DNA of 64,000 bases from PALSA-600 sp037142875. Its GTDB lineage: Bacteria > Actinomycetota > Thermoleophilia > Gaiellales > Gaiellaceae. Both the position numbers and the translations under genes were made by a program. Positions 15,561 to 24,693 of the stretch are shown here, piece after piece (position 1 is the stretch's first letter; every line of letters starts with the position of its first letter). Under the pieces are notes generated by a model. That model worked only from the letters and a program-made list of their open reading frames with translations. It was not told the origin of the DNA and searched no databases. The DNA lies in assembly GCA_037142875.1 (NCBI GenBank), contig JBAWZV010000001.1, positions 372,001 through 436,000 on the forward strand, given 5' to 3'.

Positions 15561-16150
15561 CCGAGGCAGCCACGATCAGGGCCCGGCAACTCTCAAAGCG
15601 GTATGGCCACAAGCGCGTCTTCGACCGTGTCGATGTCGAGCTCGACGCACCCGGCTTTCTGCTCGTCACGGGCCCGAACGGGTCGGGGAAGACGACGCTG
15701 CTTCGCGTCCTGGCCGGTCTGGCTGCGCCGACGAAGGGCGAGCTCGAGCTGCCGCCCCGCGAGCGGATCGGCTATCTGGGCCACGACCCGCTCGTCTATC
15801 GCGAGCTCACACCGCTCGAGAACCTGAATCTCTTCGGTCGGCTCTACCGCGTCGAAGAGCGGGGCGAGCGGATCGGGATGCTGCTTGAGCGCTTCGGCCT
15901 CTGGGGCGTCCGCGACGACCAGGTCTCGACCTTCTCCCGCGGCATGCAGCAGCGCCTCGGTCTCTGCCGCGTGTTGCTCCACTCCCCGACGCTGATCGTG
16001 CTCGACGAGCCCTTCAACGCGCTCGACGCCGCCGGATCGGCGCTTCTCGACGAGACCCTCGACGAGCTGGCCGACCGCGCGCTTGTCGTCGCTACCCACG
16101 ACCCGGCCCGTGTCGAGCGGCACGCGACCGGCCACCTCGCATTCGGATGA
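15557..16150 (+). CDS. ccmA: Heme exporter ATP-binding protein CcmA
   Basis: ATPase subunit of the CcmABCD complex that handles heme for cytochrome c maturation. The 197-residue product has Walker A GPNGSGKTTLL, the ABC signature in FSRGMQQRLGLCR, Walker B LIVLDEPF and a downstream switch histidine in VVATHD. It is short, lacking accessory domains, as expected for CcmA. ATG 15557 overlaps the prenyltransferase stop (ATGA), and its own stop overlaps ccmB. Confidence 0.92.
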   Translation: MTEAATIRARQLSKRYGHKRVFDRVDVELDAPGFLLVTGPNGSGKTTLLRVLAGLAAPTKGELELPPRERIGYLGHDPLVYRELTPLENLNLFGRLYRVEERGERIGMLLERFGLWGVRDDQVSTFSRGMQQRLGLCRVLLHSPTLIVLDEPFNALDAAGSALLDETLDELADRALVVATHDPARVERHATGHLAFG

Positions 16151-16791
16151 CCGGCTACATCGCCGATGTCGTGGCGCTTGCGCGCAAGGATCTGCTCCTG
16201 GAGCTCCGCGCCAAGGAGACGGTGCCGTCGATGCTGCTGTTCATCATCTCGGCGCTCACGATCTTCCACTTCGTCACACCGTCGGACACGAAGTCCGTGG
16301 CGACACTCGGGCTTCTCTGGACGGCGCTTGTCTTTACAGCGCTCCTGGGACTCACCCGCGCGTTCGTCCCCGAGCGGGAGCAGGGCCTGATGGATGCCCT
16401 GATCATGGCGCCGTGTGACCGGAGCGCGATCTGGGTCGCGAAGGCGATCTCTGTCCTGGCCTTCCTGATCGTCGCCGAGGTGATCGCGCTTCCTGCCTTC
16501 TCGGTCTTCTTCTCCGGTCTCGGCGGACGGACGTTCCTCGCAGTGCTGCTCGCAGACATCGGAATCGCCGCTGTCGGAACGCTCACGGGCGCGATGGCCG
16601 TGGCCAGCCGCGCGCGCGAGCTGATCCTCCCGTTGCTCTTCCTGCCGCTCGCGATTCCGGTCGTCGTCGGCGGCGTTGGGGCCAGCACTGTTGCCAATGG
16701 TGGCAAGTATCTGGCGTTCCTCGGACTCTACGACTGCGTGTTCGTGCTGCTCGCCTGGGCGGCGTTCGAGTACGTGGTCTCCGAGACATGA
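16147..16791 (+). CDS. ccmB: Heme exporter permease CcmB
   Basis: Six-helix permease partner of CcmA. The 214-residue product starts with ARKDLLLELRAKETVPSMLLF, the conserved N-terminus of CcmB, followed by alternating hydrophobic segments and the FVPEREQGLMDALIMAP motif that matches the family. The start overlaps the ccmA stop as ATGA. A 25-base gap separates it from ccmC. Confidence 0.93.
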   Translation: MTGYIADVVALARKDLLLELRAKETVPSMLLFIISALTIFHFVTPSDTKSVATLGLLWTALVFTALLGLTRAFVPEREQGLMDALIMAPCDRSAIWVAKAISVLAFLIVAEVIALPAFSVFFSGLGGRTFLAVLLADIGIAAVGTLTGAMAVASRARELILPLLFLPLAIPVVVGGVGASTVANGGKYLAFLGLYDCVFVLLAWAAFEYVVSET

Positions 16792-16816
16792 CCCGCTGGG
16801 GTCTACGATTCAGCCG

Positions 16817-17506
16817 ATGAGAGCCGCCCTGTCCCGCATCCCCGTTGCCGCACACATCGTTACGACGATGGTGTTGTTCGCCGCCTCGATCTCGCTGATC
16901 TTCTTCTTCGCGCCGACAGACAGCGACCAGGGTCTGTCTCAGCGCATCTTCTACTTCCACGTTCCGATCGCCTTGACGGGCTACGCCTGCTTTGGTTGGG
17001 GAGCATGGAAGGCTCTCATGCACCTGTGGCGAAAGCCAGAAGGCGCTGACCTCGAGAGTTACGTCGCGATCCATCAGGGCGTGATCTTCGGATCGCTCAC
17101 GCTCATCACGGGGTCGCTCTGGGCGCGGATCTCATGGGGGGTCTGGTGGGTCTGGAGCGACGATCAGCTCGTGCTCTTCCTCGTGCTCTTCCTCTTCTAC
17201 TGCGCCTACTTCATGCTCCGGTACTCGGTCGACGCTGGGCCGTCGCGCGAGAACATGTGCGCCGTCTACGCGCTGTTCGGCGTGGTCTTGATCCCGATCT
17301 CGTTCCTGGCGATCCGGATCTCGAAGAGCTTCATCCACCCGGTTGTCTTCAAGGCGAGCGGACCCGCGATGACCCATATGCAGTTCCTGACCTTCTGTGT
17401 GTCCTGGCTCGCCATGACGTTCCTGTTCATCTCGCTCTACCAAATCGAGCTCGCCGGCAAGCGGCTCGACACCCGACTGAAAGAACTGAGGGAGCTGCTG
17501 ACATGA
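16817..17506 (+). CDS. ccmC: Heme exporter protein CcmC
   Basis: Membrane protein of the heme-handling protein family that loads heme onto CcmE in system I cytochrome c maturation. The 229-residue product has six hydrophobic segments and the tryptophan-rich WGVWWVWSDDQL motif, flanked by histidine candidates in YFHVP and IHQG and in KSFIHP. The motif normally reads WGxWWxWD; here the aspartate position is serine, followed by two aspartates. ATG 16817 was chosen because homology begins there. The stop overlaps the next small gene. Confidence 0.92.
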   Translation: MRAALSRIPVAAHIVTTMVLFAASISLIFFFAPTDSDQGLSQRIFYFHVPIALTGYACFGWGAWKALMHLWRKPEGADLESYVAIHQGVIFGSLTLITGSLWARISWGVWWVWSDDQLVLFLVLFLFYCAYFMLRYSVDAGPSRENMCAVYALFGVVLIPISFLAIRISKSFIHPVVFKASGPAMTHMQFLTFCVSWLAMTFLFISLYQIELAGKRLDTRLKELRELLT

Positions 17507-17661
17507 CCCCCGCTGAGAAGTACACCGCCGCTGCCTATCTCGTCGTGTTCCTCGGCGTGCTCGTCTACGTGCTGATCATCGCCTCCAAGCTCCAGCGCCT
17601 GCAGCGCCAGCTCGCCGCCCTCGTCGAGGAGCTTCGCGAGCGCGGCGTCGACCATGGCTGA
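17503..17661 (+). CDS. CcmD-like small membrane protein
   Basis: A 52-residue protein with one transmembrane helix (YLVVFLGVLVYVLIIASKL) followed by a charged helix with a coiled-coil look (LQRLQRQLAALVEELRERG). Size, topology and place directly after ccmC match CcmD, the small subunit that helps release holo-CcmE, though such proteins have little sequence to compare. The start overlaps ccmC (ATGA) and the following gene begins before its stop, so it is translated within a tightly coupled run. Confidence 0.7.
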   Translation: MTPAEKYTAAAYLVVFLGVLVYVLIIASKLQRLQRQLAALVEELRERGVDHG

Positions 17662-18412
17662 GCTGCTCTTCTGGCCCGCTCTCCTCGGCTACGGAGAGGC
17701 GGCGTTTGCCTATGCCTCCCCGCGCTACACCCGGCTCGGCACCTGGGGTGTCCGGCTCGGCTGGCTGGCGCAGACGGGGCTGCTCGGCGTTCAGGCGGCC
17801 CGTGTCGACGGCTTCCCCTGGTCGAGCTGGGCCGGCTCGCTCAACCTGTTTGTCTGGTTCGTCGTCGGCGCTTATCTGATCTGGGGCTGCCAGCAGCGCT
17901 ACCGGCTGCTCGGCCTTGCCGTGATGCCGGTCGCAGCGCTCCTCTTTGTCGTCGCGCGGATCGGCGGCGGCACCGCGGCGGGTCAGCGATCGAACTACTC
18001 GAACCTCTTCCTCGTCGTCCACGTCGGCTTCGTCATCGCAGCGTTCGCCGGCTTCACGCTCGCGGCTGCGCTCGCCACGCTCTATCTCGTCGAGGAGCGC
18101 CGGTTGAAGCGGCGCGCGACGGACATCCTGCGCCTCAAGCTGCCGTCGCTCGTCGTGCTCGAGCGGGTGACGTTCCGGACGATCGCCGTCTCGCTTCCGC
18201 TGCTGACCGTCGGCCTCGTGTCGGGGATCGTGCGGCTCCGCGAAGACCACGGCGGCGTCGACGCGCTGATGGCGGTGACGATCCTCACCTGGCTCGTCTA
18301 CGCGGTCATCCTCGGGATCCGCCCCGCCGGACGGAACGCTGCGTATCTCGCGCTGCTCGGCTTTGGCTTCGTGATCGTCGCTCGCATCGTCCTCGCGGGA
18401 ACGCACTTTTGA
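17654..18412 (+). CDS. HemX/CcsA-like cytochrome c assembly membrane protein
   Basis: Polytopic protein of 252 residues with about eight hydrophobic segments, in the cytochrome c assembly (CcsA/ResC/HemX) family. It has the short tryptophan motif region (WSSWAGSLNLFVWFVVGAYL) and conserved histidine and arginine positions (VHVGFVIAAFAGF, LERVTFRTI). It lies directly before hemA, where Bacillus has hemX, a gene reported to affect HemA levels. Whether it moves heme or controls HemA cannot be decided from the sequence. ATG 17654 overlaps the upstream gene by 8 bases. Confidence 0.8.
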   Translation: MAELLFWPALLGYGEAAFAYASPRYTRLGTWGVRLGWLAQTGLLGVQAARVDGFPWSSWAGSLNLFVWFVVGAYLIWGCQQRYRLLGLAVMPVAALLFVVARIGGGTAAGQRSNYSNLFLVVHVGFVIAAFAGFTLAAALATLYLVEERRLKRRATDILRLKLPSLVVLERVTFRTIAVSLPLLTVGLVSGIVRLREDHGGVDALMAVTILTWLVYAVILGIRPAGRNAAYLALLGFGFVIVARIVLAGTHF

Positions 18413-19605
18413 GACTCTCGCTCGTCGGCATCTCGCACCATGTCGCCCCTGTTGAGCTGCGTGAGCGGGTCAGCCTGCCGCTCGAGGCAGCGACGGCGCT
18501 CGCGACGAGGCTCGGGGATGCCGTCTGCATCTCGACGTGTAACCGCACCGAGGTCTACCTCGCCGGCGAGGACGAGACGCGCGCGCTCGCCTCGCTCGAG
18601 GAGCTTGCGGGGGAGCCGCTGCGGAGCGTCGCCTACCGGATGCACGACGAGGCGGCAGCCGTCCACCTCTTCCGCGTCTCCGCGGGGCTCGACTCGCTGG
18701 TGCCAGGGGAGAGCGAGATCCTCGGCCAGGTGCGCGCCGCCTTCGACGCGGCATCGCCAGGCCCGATCCTCGACCGTGTCTTTCGCCAGGCCCTCCAGCT
18801 CGGCAAACGGGTCCGCACCGAGACGGCGATCGGCGAGAGCCCGGCCTCCGTGCCTTCGGCGGCTGCCGCGCTCGCCGAGCAGGTCTTCGGTGATCTGAAG
18901 GGCCGCCGCGTCCTGCTCGTCGGCGCGGGACGGATCGGCGAGCTTGCGGCAGGAAGCCTCTCTGCTCGTGGAGCGACGATCGCCTATGTTGCGAACCGCA
19001 GCGCCGAGGCCGCCGGGCGCGTTGCCGAGCGGTTTGGCGCCACCGCGCTTCCTCTTGAGGAGGTTGCCGCGAAGCTGGCAGAGGTCGACGTGGTTCTCAC
19101 CTCGACGAGCGCCCCCGGTCTGCTCGTGCGCGCCGCCGACGTGCCGTCGCGTCGTCGGCAGCCGCTCTTCTTCATCGACATCGCCGTGCCGCGCGACGTC
19201 GACCCCGACATCCAGCGGCTCGACGGGTGCTACCTCTACGACATCGATGACCTCGAGGCGGTGGTCGCCGAGACCCTGGCGGGCCGCCGCGTCGAAGCGG
19301 CTCGTGCCGAGAAGCTCGTTGTCGAAGAGGCTGAGCGCTACCGCGAGTGGCAGTCGTCACTCGACGTCGTGCCCGCGATCGCGGCGTTGCGGTCTCACGC
19401 CGAGGCGATCCGCGCGCACGAGCTCGCCAAGCTGCCGGAGCTCCCCGAGGATCAGCGTCAGGTCATCGAGCTCGTCACCTCGCAGATGCTCAACAAGCTT
19501 CTCCACCTGCCGACGATCCGGATGAAGCAGGCCTCGTCCGATGGTGACGGCATCGAGGTTGTCCGCACCGTCCGTCACCTCTTCGGCCTCGAGGAGAAGC
19601 CGTGA
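18409..19605 (+). CDS. hemA: Glutamyl-tRNA reductase HemA
   Basis: First committed enzyme of C5-pathway tetrapyrrole synthesis, reducing Glu-tRNA to glutamate-1-semialdehyde. The 398-residue product has the catalytic cysteine in CISTCNRTEVYL, the HLFRVSAGLDSLVPGESEILGQV region, an NADPH fold with VLLVGAGRIGELAA, and a C-terminal dimerisation domain. TTG 18409 overlaps the preceding stop, so translation is coupled. Presence of HemA means the organism uses glutamate rather than glycine for aminolevulinate. Confidence 0.96.
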   Translation: MRLSLVGISHHVAPVELRERVSLPLEAATALATRLGDAVCISTCNRTEVYLAGEDETRALASLEELAGEPLRSVAYRMHDEAAAVHLFRVSAGLDSLVPGESEILGQVRAAFDAASPGPILDRVFRQALQLGKRVRTETAIGESPASVPSAAAALAEQVFGDLKGRRVLLVGAGRIGELAAGSLSARGATIAYVANRSAEAAGRVAERFGATALPLEEVAAKLAEVDVVLTSTSAPGLLVRAADVPSRRRQPLFFIDIAVPRDVDPDIQRLDGCYLYDIDDLEAVVAETLAGRRVEAARAEKLVVEEAERYREWQSSLDVVPAIAALRSHAEAIRAHELAKLPELPEDQRQVIELVTSQMLNKLLHLPTIRMKQASSDGDGIEVVRTVRHLFGLEEKP

Positions 19606-19719
19606 AGGAGCAGCCGCCTCGCGGTGCCCGGCCGCTTCCCACTCAGATCCCGACGGCGTTCCTGCGTGTTCAGGGCAACCGTGCCTGCCGCCCCGTCCGT
19701 GCCGGAAGGAGGGTTGGCT

Positions 19720-20556
19720 GTGCTCGTTCGTATCGGGTCGCGCGGGTCTAGGCTCGCGCTCACGCAGGCGGAGATCGCTGCTGACATCGTGCGCCGCGCC
19801 GGCCACGATGTCGCTTTCGTGCCGATCACGACCGCCGGTGACCGTGACCGGAAGAGCCCCTTCGGACAGATCGGCGAGCGCGGCGTCTTCGTGAAGGAGA
19901 TCGAGGAGGCGCTGCTTGGTGACCGCATCGACGTGGCCGTCCACTCGGCCAAGGACATGACCTCGACCGACACCGCAGGGCTCGTCGTCGGCGCCTACCT
20001 CGAGCGTGACGACCCCCGCGACGCCCTGATCGGTGCCGCGGAGATCTGCCCTGGCATGCGGATCGGTACCGCGTCTGTGCGTCGTCGCGCCCAGCTGCTC
20101 GCGTTCGAGCCGACGCTCTCTATCGAGCCGCTTCGGGGCAACATCGACACGCGGCTTCGCAAGGCGCGAGAGCGTGGCCTCGACGCTCTGATGCTCGCCT
20201 CCTGTGGCCTCGACCGCCTTGGTCTTGAAGGAGAGATCGGCCTGCGCCTGCCGGTCGACGTGATGCTTCCCGAGGCGGCGCAGGGCGCGCTCGCGTTGCA
20301 GGTGCGTGCAGGCCAGGAGGAGCTCGTCGCGCTTGGGGACTGCGCAGAGACGCGCCGCCAGGTTGAGGCCGAGCGCGCCTGCGTTGCGATCATCGGCGCA
20401 GGGTGCCTCTCACCGGTCGCTGCGCACCACGACGGAAGCCAGCTTGTCGCACTGATCGCCGCGGAGGACGGCTCCTGGATCGAACGCCGCAGCGGCAGCG
20501 ACCCAGCGGAGGTCGCCGCAGCCCTCGCGTCCGCCTCTGCGGAGCGCGCTGCGTGA
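19720..20556 (+). CDS. hemC: Hydroxymethylbilane synthase HemC
   Basis: Polymerises four porphobilinogens. The 278-residue product has RIGSRGSRLALTQA at the N-terminus, the catalytic aspartate in IDVAVHSAKDM, and the dipyrromethane-cofactor cysteine in GAGCLSPVA. It is short for the family (about 300-310). GTG 19720 is favoured because a perfect AAGGAGG site ends 7 bases before it; a longer upstream frame lacks such a signal. The 114-base gap after hemA is the largest inside this run and may hold a separate promoter, though I see no clear one. hemD overlaps the stop. Confidence 0.94.
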   Translation: MLVRIGSRGSRLALTQAEIAADIVRRAGHDVAFVPITTAGDRDRKSPFGQIGERGVFVKEIEEALLGDRIDVAVHSAKDMTSTDTAGLVVGAYLERDDPRDALIGAAEICPGMRIGTASVRRRAQLLAFEPTLSIEPLRGNIDTRLRKARERGLDALMLASCGLDRLGLEGEIGLRLPVDVMLPEAAQGALALQVRAGQEELVALGDCAETRRQVEAERACVAIIGAGCLSPVAAHHDGSQLVALIAAEDGSWIERRSGSDPAEVAAALASASAERAA

Positions 20557-21197
20557 GAGTGATCGTCACCCGCCCTCGCGCCCAGGCGGGACCGCTCGTC
20601 GAGCGGATCGAGGCGCTCGGGCATGACGTTGTCGTCTGCCCGCTGATCGAGATCGTCAAGACGTCGGATGAGCTGATCGACTGCGCGGGCTACGACTGGG
20701 CGGTTGTGACGAGTCCGAACGGTGCCGACGAGGTCGCGCGTCGCGCTTGCAACCTGCCAAAGGTGGCGGCGGTCGGCCCGGGCACCGCCGAGACGCTGCG
20801 CAAGCACGGAATCGAGCCGTCGTTCGTCGCGACCGTCTCGACCGCCGATGCGATGGTCGCCGAGTTTCCGCAACCCGCAGGCCGCGTTGTCTACCTCTCG
20901 GCCGAGAACTCCCGCCGCGGCCCGATCGACGCGCTGTCCGCCGACTTCGTTCCGCTCTACTCGACGGTGCTACTCAAACCGTCGAAGCCCGAGGGCGACG
21001 TCGTCGTTCTCGCCTCCGGCTCGGCGGCGCGCGCCTACGCCTGGACGGGCGGTGATGCCCCGGCGATCTCGATCGGCCCGGAGACCACGCGCGTCGCTCG
21101 CTCGGTCGGCGTCGAGGTCGTTGTCGAGGCACCCACGCACGACCTCGAGGGACTGGTCGCCGCGATCGCGCAGTACGCGGCCAGCGGCGTGAGCTGA
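20553..21197 (+). CDS. hemD: Uroporphyrinogen-III synthase HemD
   Basis: Closes and inverts ring D of the linear tetrapyrrole. The 214-residue product has the weak but recognisable HemD pattern: VIVTRPRAQAGPLVERIEALGHDVVVCPLIEI, a WAVVTSPNGADEVARR segment, AVGPGTAETLRKHGIEP, and FVPLYSTVL. It is somewhat shorter than the usual 240-260 residues. GTG 20553 overlaps the hemC stop as GTGA. hemB and hemL are not in the window. Confidence 0.88.
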   Translation: MRVIVTRPRAQAGPLVERIEALGHDVVVCPLIEIVKTSDELIDCAGYDWAVVTSPNGADEVARRACNLPKVAAVGPGTAETLRKHGIEPSFVATVSTADAMVAEFPQPAGRVVYLSAENSRRGPIDALSADFVPLYSTVLLKPSKPEGDVVVLASGSAARAYAWTGGDAPAISIGPETTRVARSVGVEVVVEAPTHDLEGLVAAIAQYAASGVS

Positions 21198-21991
21198 TGC
21201 ACCGCCAGATCGGTTTCCTGACGGACTTCGGTCGCGCCGACGAGTTCGTCGGTATCTGTCACGGCGTGATCGCACGCATCGCCCCCGACGCGCGCGTGAT
21301 CGACATCACCCACGGCGTCCCTCCGCAGGCCGTGCGTCGCGGTGCGAGCGTCCTTGCGCGGTCTGTCCCGTTCCTGCCGATCGGGATCACGCTCGCGGTT
21401 GTCGATCCCGGCGTCGGTGGCGCCCGGCACGGGGTCGCGATCCGCACCTCCGACGGTGCAACCTACGTCGGCCCCGACAACGGTCTGCTCACGCTCGCAG
21501 CAGACACCGTGGGAGTCACCGCGGCTCGCGCGCTGACGAATGCCAGGTATCACCTCGAGCCCGTCTCCAGGACGTTCCACGCCCGCGACATCTTCGCGCC
21601 TGTCGCGGCGCACGTTGCGGCGGGCGTGTCGTTCGAGCACCTTGGCGATGAGCTCGACCCGGACGCCCTTGTGCGGCTCGCCCTGCCGCAGCCGCGCGTC
21701 GCCGGCGGGGAGATCGCTGCAGTCGTCCTCGGCGTCGACCGGTTCGGAAACCTCGAGCTCAACATCGGCCGTGAGCATCTCGCCAGCGCTCGACTCGCTC
21801 AACGCGTGCAGATCGCAGGCGGCGAGCTCGTGGTCGGGGCCACCGTGGCGGAGATCTACGCCGACGTCGCCCCTGGCGGGCTCCTCCTCCATATCGACTC
21901 GTTCGGCGCCGTCGCCCTCGCCGCGAACGGGGCCAGCGCGGCGGAGCTCACAGGGCTTCGCGAAGGTGACGTCCTCACGCTGACGTCGTGA
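21197..21991 (+). CDS. SAM hydrolase (DUF62; SAM hydroxide adenosyltransferase)
   Basis: Member of the family that hydrolyses S-adenosylmethionine to adenosine and methionine, related to fluorinase and chlorinase. The 264-residue product has IGFLTDFGRADEFVG, VVDPGVGGARHGV, VGPDNGLL, FHARDIFAP and VDRFGNLELNI, all diagnostic. The haloacid-specific loop of fluorinases is not evident, so a hydrolase role is the default. Its start shares bases with the hemD stop (TGATG), the end of the heme run. Why a SAM hydrolase is coupled to HemD is unclear; uroporphyrinogen methylation uses SAM. Confidence 0.9.
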   Translation: MHRQIGFLTDFGRADEFVGICHGVIARIAPDARVIDITHGVPPQAVRRGASVLARSVPFLPIGITLAVVDPGVGGARHGVAIRTSDGATYVGPDNGLLTLAADTVGVTAARALTNARYHLEPVSRTFHARDIFAPVAAHVAAGVSFEHLGDELDPDALVRLALPQPRVAGGEIAAVVLGVDRFGNLELNIGREHLASARLAQRVQIAGGELVVGATVAEIYADVAPGGLLLHIDSFGAVALAANGASAAELTGLREGDVLTLTS

Positions 21992-21994
21992 GAA

Positions 21995-22067
21995 TGGCGA
22001 GAGCCGGACTTGAACCGGCGACACCACGGTTTTCAGCCGTGTGCTCTACCAACTGAGCTACCTCGCC
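21995..22067 (-). tRNA. tRNA-Phe (GAA anticodon)
   Basis: On the minus strand the 73 bases form a full cloverleaf: GGCGAGG acceptor strand, TAGCTCAGTTGGTAGAGC D arm, anticodon stem CACGG/CCGTG around the loop with anticodon GAA, a T arm with GGTTCAAGTCC, and discriminator A. CCA is not encoded. It ends 3 bases from the SAM hydrolase stop on the opposite strand, with no clear terminator between. Confidence 0.96.
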
Positions 22068-22108
22068 TTGCCGCGAGAAGTCTAGCGGCGCCCTGCGCGA
22101 CGACGGGG

Positions 22109-22447
22109 TTACTCCAGGTACGTATCGTCGTGCGCGTACGCCGGCGAGCAGGCGCAGAGAAAGCGAAGGTCGGTCGCCGCGGCGACCGCGTGCCACGCGC
22201 CGGGCGGAATCAGGATCGCCTCGCCCGGCCCGACGGCGCGGCGCACACCGTCGATCTCCATGTCGGCCTCGCCCTCGAGCAGGAAGTAGATCTCCTCGGT
22301 GAGCCGGTGATAGTGGCGCTGCGTCGTGGTTCCGGCCGGGAGCGAGGCCTCCGCAAGCGACTGCAACGCGGTGTGATGGAGCTCTCTGATCGTCGAGCCG
22401 TCCTTGGTCGTGAATGGTTCGGCAGACGAGAGAGACTGGATTTCCAT
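22109..22447 (-). CDS. Cupin-domain protein
   Basis: Small single-cupin beta-barrel protein of 112 residues. Motif 1 reads RHYHRLTEEIYFLLEGE and motif 2 PGEAILIPPGAWHAV, giving the usual His-His-Glu-His metal set. No extra domain shows an enzymatic role; it may be a binding protein or small isomerase/dioxygenase. ATG 22447 follows a TAACCT box by 7 bases and has no ribosome binding site. It is divergent to arginase, with only 23 bases between the two start codons. Confidence 0.85.
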   Translation of the reverse strand: MEIQSLSSAEPFTTKDGSTIRELHHTALQSLAEASLPAGTTTQRHYHRLTEEIYFLLEGEADMEIDGVRRAVGPGEAILIPPGAWHAVAAATDLRFLCACSPAYAHDDTYLE

Positions 22448-22454
22448 CGTTTCG

Positions 22455-22464
22455 AGGTTAGCCT
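22455..22464. promoter_or_regulatory. Overlapping divergent -10 boxes, cupin and arginase
   Basis: The decamer AGGTTAGCCT reads as TAACCT on the minus strand (22460-22455, 7 bases before the cupin ATG) and TAGCCT on the plus strand (22459-22464, 6 bases before the arginase ATG). The two boxes share the central TA. Neither gene has a ribosome binding site, so both would be leaderless. Confidence 0.55.
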
Positions 22465-22470
22465 TGCGAG

Positions 22471-23376
22471 ATGAGAGATGACCACGAGAGGCGTCCGGTT
22501 GCTGTCATCGGTGCAGGGCTCGACCTCGGAGCCGGCCGGCGGGGCGTCGACATGGGACCCTCGGCGATCCGGTACGCCGGCCTGCACGACAGGATCGAGT
22601 CGCTTGGCCGAGCCTGCGCCGACTGGGGTGACGTGGCGGCCGACGTCGCCGAGGCGACCGACGTCGGGGATCCGACGGCCCGCTATCTCGACTCGATCAA
22701 GCGCTCGTGCGGGCAGGTCGCCGCACTCGTCGCCGACGCACGCGCCTCGGGCTTCGTCCCGCTCGTCCTCGGCGGCGACCACTCGGTCGCGATGGGGACG
22801 CTCGGCGGCATGGCGAAGGGATCGGGCCCAGGGGCAGCGCTCTGGATCGACGCCCACGGCGACCTGAACCGCCCCTTCACCTCCCCGTCGGGCAACGTGC
22901 ACGGGATGCCGCTGGCGGCAGCCTTCGGGGTTGCCGGCAACGCGTTTGCGAGCCCCGACTGGCCGACGCCGTCCGTCGAACGCGCCGCGCTCTTTGGCGT
23001 GCGATCACTCGACCCCGGCGAGCGTGCGCTGATCGCCAAGCTCGACGTTCGGGTCTTCACGATGAGCGAGATCGACCGGATCGGGGTTGAGCGTGCGCTC
23101 GGTGAGGCGCTCGCCTTCCTCGACGGAGCGGCCTTCCTCCATCTGAGCCTCGACCTCGACGCCGTCGACCCGACCTCGGCGCCTGGCGTCGGCACGCCGG
23201 TTCGTGGCGGGCTCTCCTACCGCGAGACGCACCTGGCCTGCGAGCTTGTTGCCGAGTCGGGGCTGCTCGACTCCCTTGAGCTCGTCGAGGTGAACCCGAT
23301 CCTCGACCGGGGCAACGAGACGGGCGAGCTTGCCGTCGAGTTCGCCGCGAGCGCCCTCGGCGCCCGCATCCTCTAA
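22471..23376 (+). CDS. rocF: Arginase
   Basis: Binuclear manganese hydrolase converting arginine to ornithine and urea. The 301-residue product has all ligand motifs of the ureohydrolase fold: LGGDHS, WIDAHGDLN, the SGNVHGMP loop typical of arginases rather than agmatinases, LSLDLDAVDP, and GVGTPVRGGLSYRE near the C-terminus. It has a leaderless-type start at ATG 22471. No urease or ornithine gene is adjacent, so its pathway role (nitrogen release or proline synthesis) is open. Confidence 0.93.
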   Translation: MRDDHERRPVAVIGAGLDLGAGRRGVDMGPSAIRYAGLHDRIESLGRACADWGDVAADVAEATDVGDPTARYLDSIKRSCGQVAALVADARASGFVPLVLGGDHSVAMGTLGGMAKGSGPGAALWIDAHGDLNRPFTSPSGNVHGMPLAAAFGVAGNAFASPDWPTPSVERAALFGVRSLDPGERALIAKLDVRVFTMSEIDRIGVERALGEALAFLDGAAFLHLSLDLDAVDPTSAPGVGTPVRGGLSYRETHLACELVAESGLLDSLELVEVNPILDRGNETGELAVEFAASALGARIL

Positions 23377-23391
23377 CGACCGACCCGACGG

Positions 23392-24642
<1,251 letters not shown>

Positions 24643-24649
24643 CTCGCGC

Positions 24650-24657
24650 AGTATGCT
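24650..24657. promoter_or_regulatory. Overlapping -10 boxes, rarA and methyltransferase
   Basis: On the minus strand CATACT (24655-24650) ends 7 bases before the rarA ATG. On the plus strand TATGCT (24652-24657) overlaps it by 4 bases and could serve the methyltransferase gene with a leader of about 30 bases. The plus-strand assignment is the weaker one. Confidence 0.4.
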
Positions 24658-24693
24658 CCTGGCAGTGTCGGTCATCGCAACCCCATCGCGCCG

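Noticed and set aside
19606..19719. Riboswitch or separate small gene between hemA and hemC
   Set aside because: The 114-base gap has no convincing folded element or reading frame with a start signal; only the hemC ribosome binding site can be supported.
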